Positions 8,863 through 19,550 are shown, counted from the first letter of the stretch. The stretch is DNA of 64,000 bases from Dickeya poaceiphila (GCF_007858975.2 NZ_CP042220.2:1178001-1242000), one strand, 5' to 3'. Made by a program: numbers and translations. The notes: a model not told the origin generated them from the sequence alone.

Positions 8863-11800
8863 ATGAGCGATTTCGAACAATTACTGGTGACACTGGAAGA
8901 GGCAAAAATCTCGATATCGCTGGATAACGATGATTTGGTTATTACCTCAGCCAAAGGTGCGCTCACCAGCGAGATTAAAAGCGCGTTACGCGAGCACAAA
9001 GCGACTATGGTGAATGCGCTGCGTAATGGGAAACGCCTGTCAAACGCGTTTGAGGTGGTGGTCCCAGCGAACAAGATTACGCCTGAGACAACAGCCATTA
9101 CGCCAGAGCTGTTGCCGCTTATCGATTTTACCCAGAAAGATATCGACCATGTGGTCGAACAGGTGGAAGGCGGCGTAAGCAATATTCAGGATATCTACTC
9201 GCTGGCACCGCTGCAGGAAGGGATCTTGTTCCACCATATGCTGGCCAGCAAAGGCGACCCGTACCTGCAAACCGGGCAGATGACGTTTGATAGCCGCGAA
9301 AAGGTAGATAACTACCTTGCGGCGGTGCAAAAGGTGGTAGATCGTCACGATATCATGCGTACCGGTTTCTACTGGGAAGGGGTATCGACCCCGTGCCAGG
9401 TGGTGCAGCGTCAGGCAAAACTGCATGTGCTGGACGTTGAGTTAGACCCGGCGGATGGCCCTATCGCCGAACAACTGGCCGAGCGTTTTGACCCGTCACA
9501 TTACAGCATCGATCTGGCTAAACCGCCGTTGTTGCACGCCTTTGTCGCTTATGACAAGCGCAGTGATCGCTGGGAGATGTTCCGTGTGCTGCATCACCTG
9601 ATCGATGATATTACCTCGGTGCTGATCCTGTCCTCCGAGATACATACCTTCCTGGCGGGTCGTGGTCACACCCTGCCTCCTGCACAGCCGTTCCGCCGCC
9701 TGATTGCGCAGGTTCGTCTTGGCAAAAGTCCACAGGAGCATGAACAGTATTTCCGCTCAACGCTGGGCGATATCGATGAACCCACTGCGCCTTACGGCCT
9801 GGTGAATATGCTGGATGATTTCGAGATAGTCGAAGTTAACCGTAAGGTTCCCCAGCGTTTGAACGATTCCCTGCGTGCACATGCGCGTCGGCTGGGGGTG
9901 AGCCTCGGTAGTATCTGCCATCTGGCATGGGGGCAGGTTCTGTCCTGCATCAGTGGGCAGGATTCGGTGGTGTTCGGTACGATTTTGTTTGGCCGTATGC
10001 ACGCCGGCGACGGCGCCGACCAGATCATGGGTCCATTCATTAATACATTGCCGATCCGCCTTGATATGCATGGCGACAGTGTGGAAGAAAGTGTGCGCAC
10101 CACGCACAAACGCCTGGCGGAACTGCTGAGCCATGAACATGCGTCGTTGGCATTGGCGCTGCGTTGCAGCGGCATTAGCGGTTCGATGCCGTTGTTCAAC
10201 ACCCTGTTTAACTATCGTCATAACCGCGAATCAGAAAGCGGTTCGCTGGATGTGGTGGTGCCAGATGCTGATCAGTGGGATGGTTTTGAAGAACGCACCA
10301 CGTATCCGATTACCCTGTCGGTGGATGACTACGGCAATGCGCTGGGTCTGAATATTCAGGTGGTGGACTCTCTGGACCCTGAACTGCTGTTCGCCTATAC
10401 GCAGCAGGCGCTTGAGAATATTTCTACTGCACTGAATGAAGCGCCTAATACGCCGATCCAGCAGATCTCGATTTTGCCTGATTCAGAACGTCACTTGCTG
10501 TTGAACGAATGGAATAACACCGACAAGGTTTATCCTGATGTTGCCTATACGCATCAGATGTTCGAAGAGCAGGTGAAACGGACGCCATCAGCCACGGCAC
10601 TGCGCTTTGGTGATCGTAAACTGAGCTACGCAGAGTTGAATGCCCTGTCTAACCAGCTGGCGCATCATCTGCACCAACAGGGCGTGAAACCGGATGATCG
10701 CGTGGCTATCTGTCTGGATCGCAGCATCGAGATGGTGGTGGGGTTGATGGGTATCATCAAGGCGGGCGGGGCCTATGTGCCGCTCGACCCTGATTATCCG
10801 CAGGAGCGCTTAGCCTACATTCTGCAAGACTCGGCGCCGAAGCTGTTGCTGCTCGACAAACGTGGCCGTGAAGTGACTGCTGAACTTGATACCACCGGTA
10901 TCGTTAAGCTGGAGCTGGATGCGGCGTCTCTGGCTGATTCTGCGTTGTCGAAGGAGTCCTTGTCGCCTGCTGAACTGGGCCTGACGTCACGCAATCTTGC
11001 CTATGTTATCTACACCTCCGGTTCGACCGGCAAGCCCAAAGGCGTGGAAAACGAACACCGTGGCCTGATCAACCGCTTGCAGTGGATGCAGGATGCGTAT
11101 CAGCTCGACAGCAGTGATGCCGTATTACAAAAAACCACCTTCAGCTTTGACGTGTCGGTGTGGGAATTCTTCTGGCCGCTCTCGGTCGGCGCAACGCTGG
11201 TGATGGCTCCTCCGGGCGCACATAAAGATACTCAGGCGCTTGCCGAGGTGATTCAGGCCAACAACATCACCACCATGCACTTTGTACCGTCGATGCTGAA
11301 CCTGTTCCTGGCAAACGACAGCGTGGCGGCCTGCCGTTCGCTGCGTCGCATTGTGTGCAGCGGTGAGGCGTTGAGTTCCGCCAGTGTGGCACGCTGCTAC
11401 AAGCTGCTGCCGAACACCGCGGTACACAACCTGTATGGACCGACTGAAGCGGCCATCGACGTGACTGCCTGGACCTGCCCGAAAGATTTGCCCGAAACGG
11501 CGATAGTGCCGATTGGCCGTCCTATCGCCAACCTGCGTATCTATTTGCTGGACCAGTATTTGCGTCCGGTCCCGCGCGGCGTCGTAGGCGAGTTGTATAT
11601 CGGCGGCGTCGGCGTGGCGCGTGGCTACCTCAATCGCCCGGATCTGACGGCGGAACGCTTCGTTCACGACCCGTTTGCCGCCGATGCCGACGCCCGGATG
11701 TACCGGACTGGCGACGTGGCGCGTTATCTGGCGAACGGCGATATCGAGTACCTCGGACGTAACGATAATCAGGTCAAGATTCGTGGGTTCCGTATCGAAT

Positions 11801-12354
11801 TGGGCGAAATTGACGCTGAGTTACTCAAACAGCCGTCGATCAGCGAAGCGGTGGTCGTGGCGCGCGCTGATGCGCAAGGCGACTTGCGTCTGGTGGCCTA
11901 TGTGGTGCTCAGTGCGCAAGCACAGGCCGAAGAGGTGAGTATCTCTGATCATATCGCGCAGTGGCGCAGCAGCCTGGCCGCCCAGTTGCCGGAATACATG
12001 GTGCCTGCGGCATTCGTCAAACTGGATCAACTGCCGCTGACTGCTAATGGCAAGTTGGACCGTAAGGCGTTGCCGCAGCCTGATGATTCCTCCTTCTCCC
12101 GTCGTGCTTATGAAGCCCCGCAGGGCGACATTGAAATTGCGATGGCGGAGTTGTGGCAGGAACTGCTGGGCGTTGAACGCATCGGACGTCACGACAACTT
12201 CTTTGAGTTGGGCGGGCATTCGCTGTTAGCGGTGCAACTGATGGAGCATTTGCGCCAGCGCGATTTGAGCACGGAGATCCGCGCCCTGTTCGATAGCCCG
12301 ACGTTGGCGGAACTGTCCGCTCGTACCATTGAACTCGATGAGATGAGATTATGA
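8863..12354 (+). CDS. NRPS 2: docking-C-A(Ser)-PCP
   Basis: One-module synthetase of 1163 residues, with GGAGG 8 bases before the ATG. Residues 1-60 match the TubC-type N-terminal docking domain (short helices, then AKGALTSEIKSALREHK), which receives the chain from the C-terminus of the upstream synthetase. The C domain has PLQEGILFHH near 110 and HHLIDDI near 243. The A domain core lies near 713, and the pocket read by eye is DVWHVSLIDK, the standard serine code. The PCP has GGHSL with Ser near 1120. The protein ends in ARTIELDEMRL, nearly the same as the end of NRPS 1 (ARTIELAETRL), so this tail may be the partner of the next TubC domain. A 106-bp spacer separates it from NRPS 1, and its stop overlaps the start of NRPS 3 (ATGA). 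Confidence 0.93.
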   Translation: MSDFEQLLVTLEEAKISISLDNDDLVITSAKGALTSEIKSALREHKATMVNALRNGKRLSNAFEVVVPANKITPETTAITPELLPLIDFTQKDIDHVVEQVEGGVSNIQDIYSLAPLQEGILFHHMLASKGDPYLQTGQMTFDSREKVDNYLAAVQKVVDRHDIMRTGFYWEGVSTPCQVVQRQAKLHVLDVELDPADGPIAEQLAERFDPSHYSIDLAKPPLLHAFVAYDKRSDRWEMFRVLHHLIDDITSVLILSSEIHTFLAGRGHTLPPAQPFRRLIAQVRLGKSPQEHEQYFRSTLGDIDEPTAPYGLVNMLDDFEIVEVNRKVPQRLNDSLRAHARRLGVSLGSICHLAWGQVLSCISGQDSVVFGTILFGRMHAGDGADQIMGPFINTLPIRLDMHGDSVEESVRTTHKRLAELLSHEHASLALALRCSGISGSMPLFNTLFNYRHNRESESGSLDVVVPDADQWDGFEERTTYPITLSVDDYGNALGLNIQVVDSLDPELLFAYTQQALENISTALNEAPNTPIQQISILPDSERHLLLNEWNNTDKVYPDVAYTHQMFEEQVKRTPSATALRFGDRKLSYAELNALSNQLAHHLHQQGVKPDDRVAICLDRSIEMVVGLMGIIKAGGAYVPLDPDYPQERLAYILQDSAPKLLLLDKRGREVTAELDTTGIVKLELDAASLADSALSKESLSPAELGLTSRNLAYVIYTSGSTGKPKGVENEHRGLINRLQWMQDAYQLDSSDAVLQKTTFSFDVSVWEFFWPLSVGATLVMAPPGAHKDTQALAEVIQANNITTMHFVPSMLNLFLANDSVAACRSLRRIVCSGEALSSASVARCYKLLPNTAVHNLYGPTEAAIDVTAWTCPKDLPETAIVPIGRPIANLRIYLLDQYLRPVPRGVVGELYIGGVGVARGYLNRPDLTAERFVHDPFAADADARMYRTGDVARYLANGDIEYLGRNDNQVKIRGFRIELGEIDAELLKQPSISEAVVVARADAQGDLRLVAYVVLSAQAQAEEVSISDHIAQWRSSLAAQLPEYMVPAAFVKLDQLPLTANGKLDRKALPQPDDSSFSRRAYEAPQGDIEIAMAELWQELLGVERIGRHDNFFELGGHSLLAVQLMEHLRQRDLSTEIRALFDSPTLAELSARTIELDEMRL

Positions 12355-15300
12355 CTGATTTTGATGACATTTTGCAGATACTGGATCAGGCCAACATCGC
12401 CTTATCGCTTGATGGTGATGCACTGGTCATCAAGGCAGCAAAGGGGTCATTGACCCCTGATATCAAAGCGGCGTTGCGGGAGCACAAAGCGGCTCTTGTT
12501 GACGCCCTGCGCCAGGGAAGAGCGCTCTCCTCGCAAGACGGGAGTGGTGGCTCAAGGGTGCCGGTGAACCTGATCACGCCGCAGACGACCCACCTGACGC
12601 CGGATATGTTGCCGTTGATCGAGCTAACCCAGGCGGATATTGCGCATATTGTTGCCAATGTGCCGGGTGGCGTGGCGAATGTGCAGGATATCTATGCCTT
12701 GACGCCGTTACAGGAAGGGATTCTCTTTTTGCACCAACTGAGCGAAAAAGGGGACCCGTACCTACAGTTTGCCCGAATTTCACTGGCTAACCGTGAGGTG
12801 ATGACGCGCTATGTCGAGGCGGTTCAACAGACCGTGGATCGGCATGACATTTTGCGCACGGCATTTTTCTCGCACGGGGTATCGCGTACCGCGCAGGTGG
12901 TGCTGCGTAATGCGCCGGTGCAGGTGACGGAAGTTGAGCTGGACCCGGCCAATGGCCCGATCATGGCGCAGTTGGTCGAGCGTTATAACCCATCGCATTA
13001 CCGTATTGACCTGACTCAGGCGCCGCTGCTGAGTCTGTATACTGCGCGTGACCCGCAAACCGGGCGTTTTGAGATGCTGATGCTGCTGCATCATCTGATC
13101 GACGATATTACATCGTTGCAGATCATGATCCGGGACATTACCGCCTTTCTGATGGGACGTGGTCAGATATTGCCTGCGCCGCAACCCTTCCGCCGTCTGA
13201 TCGCTAAGGTGCGCACCGGGACGACGCAGGAGGAGCATGAGACGTTCTTCCGGCAGATGCTGGGTGATATTGATGAACCGACGCTGGCATTCGGCATGTC
13301 AGCCGGTACGGCGGATAACACTGGGGTGAAGGAGTTACGCCAGAATGTCGAGCCGGGCGTTGTCGCACGTTTGCGTGCGCAGGCGCGCCGTCTCGGCGTC
13401 AGCATGGGTAGCCTCTGTCATCTGGTGTGGGGACAGGTGATGGCGCGCGCCAGTGACAACGATACCGTGGTGTTCGGCACCATCCTGCTTGGCCGTTTAC
13501 AGGCCGGGGAAGGGGCCGACCAGATCATGGGACCGTTCATTAATACGCTGCCGATCCGCCTTGATTTGGGGCATGTTGGCGTGGAAGAAAGTGTGCGTTT
13601 AACGCATAAGCGTCTGGCGGCATTGCTGGACCATGAACACGCCTCGCTCAGTCTGGCTCAACGCTGTAGTGGGATTGCACCGCCAACCCCGTTGTTCAAT
13701 GTGTTATTCAACTACCGTCATAACCAGCAGTCTGAAGACGAAAGCGTGGATACCACTGGCGAGCGAGATGAGGTGGAATGGCACGGCTTTGAGGAGCGCA
13801 CCGATTACCCGTTGAGCGTGTCAGTGGATGACTTCGGTGAGACGTTGCGTTTGAACGTGCTTGCGGCAGCGCCGTTGTCTGCACAACGGATTGCGGGTTA
13901 TCTCCAGCAGACCATGAAAAGCCTGGCTGATGCGCTGGATAACGCTCCGGCAACACCGATGCATGAGCTGGAGATTCTCCCGCCCAGCGAACGTACCCAA
14001 CTGCTGGTTGACTGGAACGCCACGACGGTACCGTATCCGGCGGATACGCCAGTTCACCGTCTGTTCGAGCAGCAGGCGGCACGGACCCCGCACGCGGTAG
14101 CAGTCATCGAGGGGGACGAGCAGGTAAGCTACAGCAGCCTGGAGCAGCGTGCCAACCGTCTGGCACAGGTGCTGGTTGCGCGAGGGGTGCAGCCGGGGGA
14201 CTTTGTTGCGTTGCTGCTGCCGCGTGGCAGCGCCTTGCTGGCGGCGACGCTTGCCATACTCAAGGCGGGGGCGGCTTACGTGCCGCTGGACCCACTGGCG
14301 CCGCAACAACGCTTGAGATGGATTATTGAAGATTGCTCTGCCCGCTTGCTGATAAGCGATGCGCATCAGGTGCTGGCGGCAGATATTAACCTGCCGGTAA
14401 TCGATGTGCATAGCGCGGAGGTGATGCAGGCGAGTGCGGACGCGGTTGAGGTGCATATTTCTGCCAGTGCCCCAGCCTATATCATTTACACCTCCGGCTC
14501 CACCGGGGTACCGAAAGGTGTCGTCACGCCGCACTATGCCATCAATCGGCTGGTCATCAATAGCGGTATTAGCGACTTTGGACCTGGTACGCGGATGACC
14601 CTGGATGCCAATACCGCCTTTGACGCCAGCACGCTGGAGATGTGGGGACCGTTACTCAATGGCGGTGCCTGCGTGGTGATCGATCAGGATACCTTGCTTA
14701 ATCCGGCTGCGCTGGTTCGGACTCTGGAACGCCATGAGGTCAATCTGGTGTGGTTGACCATCGGTCTGTTCAGCCAGCTTAGCAACGAGTTGATTCCGGT
14801 ATTTCCTCGCTTCAGGGCGGTGTTTTTCGGTGGGGATGTTATCGATCCCAATATCATTGCCCATGTGCTGCGCGCGGCACCAACGGCGAAATTGGTGAAT
14901 TGTTACGGCCCGACGGAAACCACCACGTTCGCCACCGTTTATCCGATCCACGATGTGGTGGATAACACCTCCAGCATTCCTATCGGGCGGCCTATCGGCA
15001 ATACCCGGCTCTATGTGCTGGATAAACACCAGCATCCGGTGCCCGTCGGTGCGGTCGGCGAGCTGTATATCGGTGGGGATGGCGTTGCGCTTGGCTATCT
15101 GAACCGGGAGGAGTTGACCGCCGAGCGCTTCGTCGCCGACCCGTTTGTCGATGACCCGCACGCCCGCCTGTATCGTACCGGCGATCTGGTGCGTTATCAG
15201 GACGACGGCAATGTGCTGTTTATCGGGCGTAACGATCAACAGGTCAAGTTGCGCGGTTTTCGTATTGAACTGGGTGAGATCGAAACGCGTCTGACGGAAC

Positions 15301-18113
15301 ATCCGCTGGTTGAGAATGCGCTGGTGATGGCGGTGGATAACGGCAGCGGCAAACGTCTGGTGGCATACGTGGTTGGCGCAGGCTTGCAGGCTTCTGAGTC
15401 CGCGTTCTCTGAGACAGAATTGCAGGATTACCTCAGTACACGCTTGCCCGACTATATGATGCCGGCACGTATCGTTGCGCTGGCGCAATTCCCGCTTAAC
15501 GCAAACGGAAAAGTGGACCGCAAAGCGCTGCCTGCGGTGGAATTCAGCGATACCGCCGTCTATCGGGCACCGCGTAATACGCGTGAAGCGGTGCTGTGCG
15601 AGTTGTATGCCGAATTACTCCAGCAGCCGCAAATCGGCATTGACGATGACTTCTTTGCAATGGGTGGGCATTCCATTCTGGCTACCGGATTAATCGCCCG
15701 TATCCGTGGTCGACTGGGTATTGAGCTGCCGGTTCGGTTACTGTTTGAAAACCCGACGGTAGCGAAACTGGCGAAACAGCTTGATGAGCAGGTCAAAGTG
15801 CGCAAACCGTTGACCCGCGTGGAACCGCGACCGGATCTGCTGCCCATTTCTTACAGCCAACAGTTGATGTGGGTGGGGCATACTGTCCGTGGTGGTGCGT
15901 CACTTAATACGCCGATTGTGGTCTCGCTTGAAGGCGAACTGGATGTGGTCGCGTTAACGGCTGCGTTGTACGACCTGGTAGAACGACATGAACCGCTGCG
16001 CACCCGGTTTGCGGTGGTAGATGGCCAGTCGGTTCAGGTCATCGAACCCTTTGCTAAGGTGCATATCGATGTCCCGTACACGCAAGTGGAAGCCGGGCAG
16101 GTATCACAGGCGGTGTTTACGGCGATTACCTCGTTATTCGACCTGTCGAAAGATTTGCCGTTCCGTCCGTCAATACTGCGGGTAGGGCCGCAAACACATA
16201 TTCTGGTGATGCTATTTCACCATATTGCCTGTGACGCCTTTTCACTGGCACCGCTGACGCGAGATCTCACTCTGGCCTACAAGGCGCGTCTTGCCGGTCA
16301 TGCACCGCAGTTTACGCCGCTGCCTGTTCAGTATGCCGATTATGCGGTATGGCACCGCGAGCTGCTCGGCTCCCCTGACGATGCGAACAGCCTGTATGCG
16401 GAACAACTGGCGTATTGGAAAACCACCCTTGCAGGAGTACCGCAAACGCTGGCGCTGCCGCAAGACTACCCACGCCCGGCTAAACCCAGCTATCGTGGCG
16501 AACTGGTGCCGTTGCAGATCAATGTCGATTTGCACCAGCGGCTGAGTGAGTTGGCTCGTGAGCGCAACATGACGCTGTCGATGGTATTGCAGGCGGCACT
16601 CGGCATCTATTACACCCAGCTTGGCGCAGGTGTCGATATTCCGCTGGGCGCGATTTCAGCCGGTCGCAGCGATGAAGCGCTACATAATCTGGTGGGGTGC
16701 TTCCTGACGCAGTGGGTGATGCGTGTTGATACCTCCGGCGAACCCACCGTGAATGAGGTACTCGCACGGGTGCGCGCGCAGGCACTCAGTTCGTATGGGC
16801 ATCAGGATATTCCTTACCTGAAACTGGTCAGTGAGTTACTGCCGGAGCGTCCATTGTCTCACTACCCGCTGTACCAGACCATGATGATCCTGCAAAACGC
16901 CCCATCGGAAGCCCTCAATGTTCCTGGGTTGAACGCGCAGCTTTATCCCGTACACAGCGGACATGCCAAGTGGGATCTCTATTTCACGCTGTATGAAAAA
17001 TACGATGAGACGGGGGAACCGCAGGGGCTGGAGGGCATTCTGGAGTATGCCCTCGATCTATTCCGTCGTGAAACCGCCGAGCGTATGGCCGCCGGTTATC
17101 TCGCTACATTGGAAGCGATGGTCGCCAGCCCGGATGCGCCGATAAGCACGCTTAATGAGGCCAGTCATCAGGGGCCGGAGCTGGATGTGGTGCAACGCCC
17201 TGCGACACGTTCAGCGCCTGCATCAACAGCGGATTTCAAGCCGCTTATCACCTTGCAAAAAGGTACAGCCGCCGTCACGCCGCTGTTTTGTGTGCCAGGG
17301 GCTGGCGCAAGCGTGACGGATTTTCTGCCGTTCGTACAGGCACTGCCTGACGATCAGCCGGTTTATGGCCTGCTGCCGAAAGGGATCGACGGTGTCGGCG
17401 AGCCTGATCTGTCGGTTGACGCGGTGGCTGAACGTAACCTCGCGGCGCTTCGTCAGGCGGGTATCAATGAGAAGACGCCTGTTCACCTGCTTGGTCACTC
17501 CTTTGGTGGGCAGGTTGCCTTTGAAATGGCGAGCCGACTGGCGGCTCAGGGCGGCTGTGTGGCGTCTTTGACGTTGATTGATTCCGAAGCGCCTCTTGGC
17601 CGCAAGGAAGACGCCGTCACGCCGAGCCTGGCTACCTGTATGCGCGAGTATGTTGAGAGCATCGGATTCACGTTAGAGATGGCGCTGGCGATTGATGACT
17701 CGCTTTACGCCAACCACAACATTGAACAGATGCTGTCTGTTGTTCACCAACACTTGCACCGCGCAGGGAAAATTCCGGCCCATTCGTCTTCACGGCTGCT
17801 GCAAGGCCCGTGGCAAACCTTTTATGCCGCCAGACAAACGCAGTATCGACCGACCGCGCGCTACCACGGTCCGGTGAACCTGATTCAGGTGCGAGATCCA
17901 TGGAAACAGCCTGATGCGGATCGCCAGCGTCGATATGACGATGCGGCAGGATGGGCCTATTGGGCAGACAAACTTGAAACCATCGCCGGGCCAGCACAGC
18001 ACTTTACGGTGTTGAAGGCACCGCATGTGACTGAACTGGCGCGAGGGTGGCTCCAGTTTGTGCAGTCTGTGCAGGCTGATAGCGCCAAAACCGCTACGGT
18101 GAACGGTGGGTAG
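12351..18113 (+). CDS. NRPS 3: docking-C-A-PCP-C-TE (terminal)
   Basis: Terminal synthetase of 1920 residues, translationally coupled to NRPS 2 by an ATGA overlap. It opens with a TubC-type docking domain (1-60), then a C domain (LQEGILFLHQL, HHLIDDI near 247), an A domain (core near 709), a PCP (MGGHSI, Ser near 1108), a second C domain of a different subtype (about 1158-1600, HHIACDA near 1290) and a thioesterase (about 1640-1910, GHSFGG, Ser near 1717). The A pocket read by eye is DALWFGCTFK, which I cannot assign. A second C domain followed directly by TE, without its own A-PCP, suggests the chain is joined to a free amine or alcohol, or to a unit carried by another protein, before release. 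The dual-type motif of the first C domain has lost its first His (Leu). Confidence 0.93.
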   Translation: MTDFDDILQILDQANIALSLDGDALVIKAAKGSLTPDIKAALREHKAALVDALRQGRALSSQDGSGGSRVPVNLITPQTTHLTPDMLPLIELTQADIAHIVANVPGGVANVQDIYALTPLQEGILFLHQLSEKGDPYLQFARISLANREVMTRYVEAVQQTVDRHDILRTAFFSHGVSRTAQVVLRNAPVQVTEVELDPANGPIMAQLVERYNPSHYRIDLTQAPLLSLYTARDPQTGRFEMLMLLHHLIDDITSLQIMIRDITAFLMGRGQILPAPQPFRRLIAKVRTGTTQEEHETFFRQMLGDIDEPTLAFGMSAGTADNTGVKELRQNVEPGVVARLRAQARRLGVSMGSLCHLVWGQVMARASDNDTVVFGTILLGRLQAGEGADQIMGPFINTLPIRLDLGHVGVEESVRLTHKRLAALLDHEHASLSLAQRCSGIAPPTPLFNVLFNYRHNQQSEDESVDTTGERDEVEWHGFEERTDYPLSVSVDDFGETLRLNVLAAAPLSAQRIAGYLQQTMKSLADALDNAPATPMHELEILPPSERTQLLVDWNATTVPYPADTPVHRLFEQQAARTPHAVAVIEGDEQVSYSSLEQRANRLAQVLVARGVQPGDFVALLLPRGSALLAATLAILKAGAAYVPLDPLAPQQRLRWIIEDCSARLLISDAHQVLAADINLPVIDVHSAEVMQASADAVEVHISASAPAYIIYTSGSTGVPKGVVTPHYAINRLVINSGISDFGPGTRMTLDANTAFDASTLEMWGPLLNGGACVVIDQDTLLNPAALVRTLERHEVNLVWLTIGLFSQLSNELIPVFPRFRAVFFGGDVIDPNIIAHVLRAAPTAKLVNCYGPTETTTFATVYPIHDVVDNTSSIPIGRPIGNTRLYVLDKHQHPVPVGAVGELYIGGDGVALGYLNREELTAERFVADPFVDDPHARLYRTGDLVRYQDDGNVLFIGRNDQQVKLRGFRIELGEIETRLTEHPLVENALVMAVDNGSGKRLVAYVVGAGLQASESAFSETELQDYLSTRLPDYMMPARIVALAQFPLNANGKVDRKALPAVEFSDTAVYRAPRNTREAVLCELYAELLQQPQIGIDDDFFAMGGHSILATGLIARIRGRLGIELPVRLLFENPTVAKLAKQLDEQVKVRKPLTRVEPRPDLLPISYSQQLMWVGHTVRGGASLNTPIVVSLEGELDVVALTAALYDLVERHEPLRTRFAVVDGQSVQVIEPFAKVHIDVPYTQVEAGQVSQAVFTAITSLFDLSKDLPFRPSILRVGPQTHILVMLFHHIACDAFSLAPLTRDLTLAYKARLAGHAPQFTPLPVQYADYAVWHRELLGSPDDANSLYAEQLAYWKTTLAGVPQTLALPQDYPRPAKPSYRGELVPLQINVDLHQRLSELARERNMTLSMVLQAALGIYYTQLGAGVDIPLGAISAGRSDEALHNLVGCFLTQWVMRVDTSGEPTVNEVLARVRAQALSSYGHQDIPYLKLVSELLPERPLSHYPLYQTMMILQNAPSEALNVPGLNAQLYPVHSGHAKWDLYFTLYEKYDETGEPQGLEGILEYALDLFRRETAERMAAGYLATLEAMVASPDAPISTLNEASHQGPELDVVQRPATRSAPASTADFKPLITLQKGTAAVTPLFCVPGAGASVTDFLPFVQALPDDQPVYGLLPKGIDGVGEPDLSVDAVAERNLAALRQAGINEKTPVHLLGHSFGGQVAFEMASRLAAQGGCVASLTLIDSEAPLGRKEDAVTPSLATCMREYVESIGFTLEMALAIDDSLYANHNIEQMLSVVHQHLHRAGKIPAHSSSRLLQGPWQTFYAARQTQYRPTARYHGPVNLIQVRDPWKQPDADRQRRYDDAAGWAYWADKLETIAGPAQHFTVLKAPHVTELARGWLQFVQSVQADSAKTATVNGG

Positions 18114-18269
18114 CAGGTAAATGAGTAGCAGGTGAATGAATAGAAGGGCTTGTCCCCGTACTGCAGCAAGGGCAGGGTTGGCTCTTTCTGCAACCCGGTG
18201 CTATCGCACTGTCGATGCAGATGTGGATGGTGCGGTAGTACGCTTTAAAAACGTAATGAGTGGATGAAA

Positions 18270-19550
18270 ATGACTAAACAATTACAGGATGTTGTTGAAG
18301 ATGTTAATGCTATCCCATTGGAGAAATTGAACCCTGCGCGTCGGGATCGTTTCGTGAATGCGACTGAATTGCCGGTGTTCGAGCGTCTCAGACGTGAAGA
18401 CCCGGTGCATTTCACACCGGAAAGCGAGTTTGGGCCTTATTGGTCAATTACATTGTGGGACGATATCCGTGCGGTTGGAACCAATCACCGCGATTTCACC
18501 TCTACTCAAAATATCGATCTGAAATCGATTGAAGAGAAGAACAGACTCGAAGAGGCCATGCAGGCGCTCGGCCATGAACGGCGCAAGAACGTGGGTTTCA
18601 TTACGATGGACCCGCCTGAGCACACCAAACACCGCAAGGCGGTAGCACCGGCGGTAGCGCCTTCCAATCTGTCGAAAATGGCACCGATCATGCGTGAGCG
18701 TGCGGGAGTTATTCTCGACGCCTTGCCGATTGGCGAACCCTTTGACTGGGTGGATCGGGTTTCCAAAGAGATGACGGCAACGGTGCTGGCAACGCTGCTT
18801 GATTTTCCTTTTGAAGAGCGCCGTAAGTTGACGTATTGGTCTGACCTGCTGATGTTCGAGCCGGGACATGGCCCGGTGACCAGTTGGGAGCAGAAGGCGG
18901 AAGAGACCATCAAATGCTATCAGGTGTTTGAAGAACTGTGGGAAAAACGTCGTAATGCGCAGCCAGGCTATGACCTTATTTCCATGCTGGCGCATCACCC
19001 TGATACCTGCGAGATGACCCTGGAGCAGTATCGCGGCACCATCGTGCTGCTGATTATCGGTGGTAACGATACGACACGTAATACCATTTCAAGCAGCCTG
19101 TACTTGCTGGATAAATACCCTGAGGAATTTGCCAAGCTGAAGGCTAATCCTGAACTGGTGATGCCGATGGTATCGGAAACGCTGCGTTTTCATCCCCCAG
19201 TCAACTTTATGAGCCGTGTTGCCAACCGCGATATTGAACTGCGTGGCAAAACCATCAAGGAAGGTGACCGTGTCGTCATGTGGTATGCGTCTGGCAACCA
19301 CGATGCCTCGGCAATTGAAGAGCCTGAAGTTTTCAACATTGACCGTGAGCGTGCCCGCCGGCATCTCTCCTTCGGTGTGGGTATCCATACCTGTCTTGGC
19401 AGTCGGCTTGCCGAAATGCAACTGGCGATTGTCTGGGAAGAAATTCTCAAGCGTTTTTCCAAAATCGAGGTGCTTGAAGAGCCGGAACGTATTTACTCTA
19501 ACTTTTTACATGGCTTTGAGAGCATGAAAGTCATCATTCCTAAAGAGTAA
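18270..19550 (+). CDS. Cytochrome P450 tailoring enzyme
   Basis: Soluble bacterial P450 of about 426 residues. The heme-binding loop FGVGIHTCLG is intact near the C-terminus, the ExxR motif reads SETLRFHPP, and the I-helix reads GGNDTTRN, keeping the acid-alcohol pair used for oxygen activation. It has no membrane anchor and no fused reductase, so it needs an external ferredoxin system, none of which is visible nearby. It follows NRPS 3 by about 150 bp on the same strand and probably hydroxylates or desaturates the peptide product or a carrier-bound residue. An in-frame ATG at 18264 is possible, but only the ATG at 18270 has a purine-rich GAGTGG at a usable distance. Substrate unknown. Confidence 0.93.
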   Translation: MTKQLQDVVEDVNAIPLEKLNPARRDRFVNATELPVFERLRREDPVHFTPESEFGPYWSITLWDDIRAVGTNHRDFTSTQNIDLKSIEEKNRLEEAMQALGHERRKNVGFITMDPPEHTKHRKAVAPAVAPSNLSKMAPIMRERAGVILDALPIGEPFDWVDRVSKEMTATVLATLLDFPFEERRKLTYWSDLLMFEPGHGPVTSWEQKAEETIKCYQVFEELWEKRRNAQPGYDLISMLAHHPDTCEMTLEQYRGTIVLLIIGGNDTTRNTISSSLYLLDKYPEEFAKLKANPELVMPMVSETLRFHPPVNFMSRVANRDIELRGKTIKEGDRVVMWYASGNHDASAIEEPEVFNIDRERARRHLSFGVGIHTCLGSRLAEMQLAIVWEEILKRFSKIEVLEEPERIYSNFLHGFESMKVIIPKE

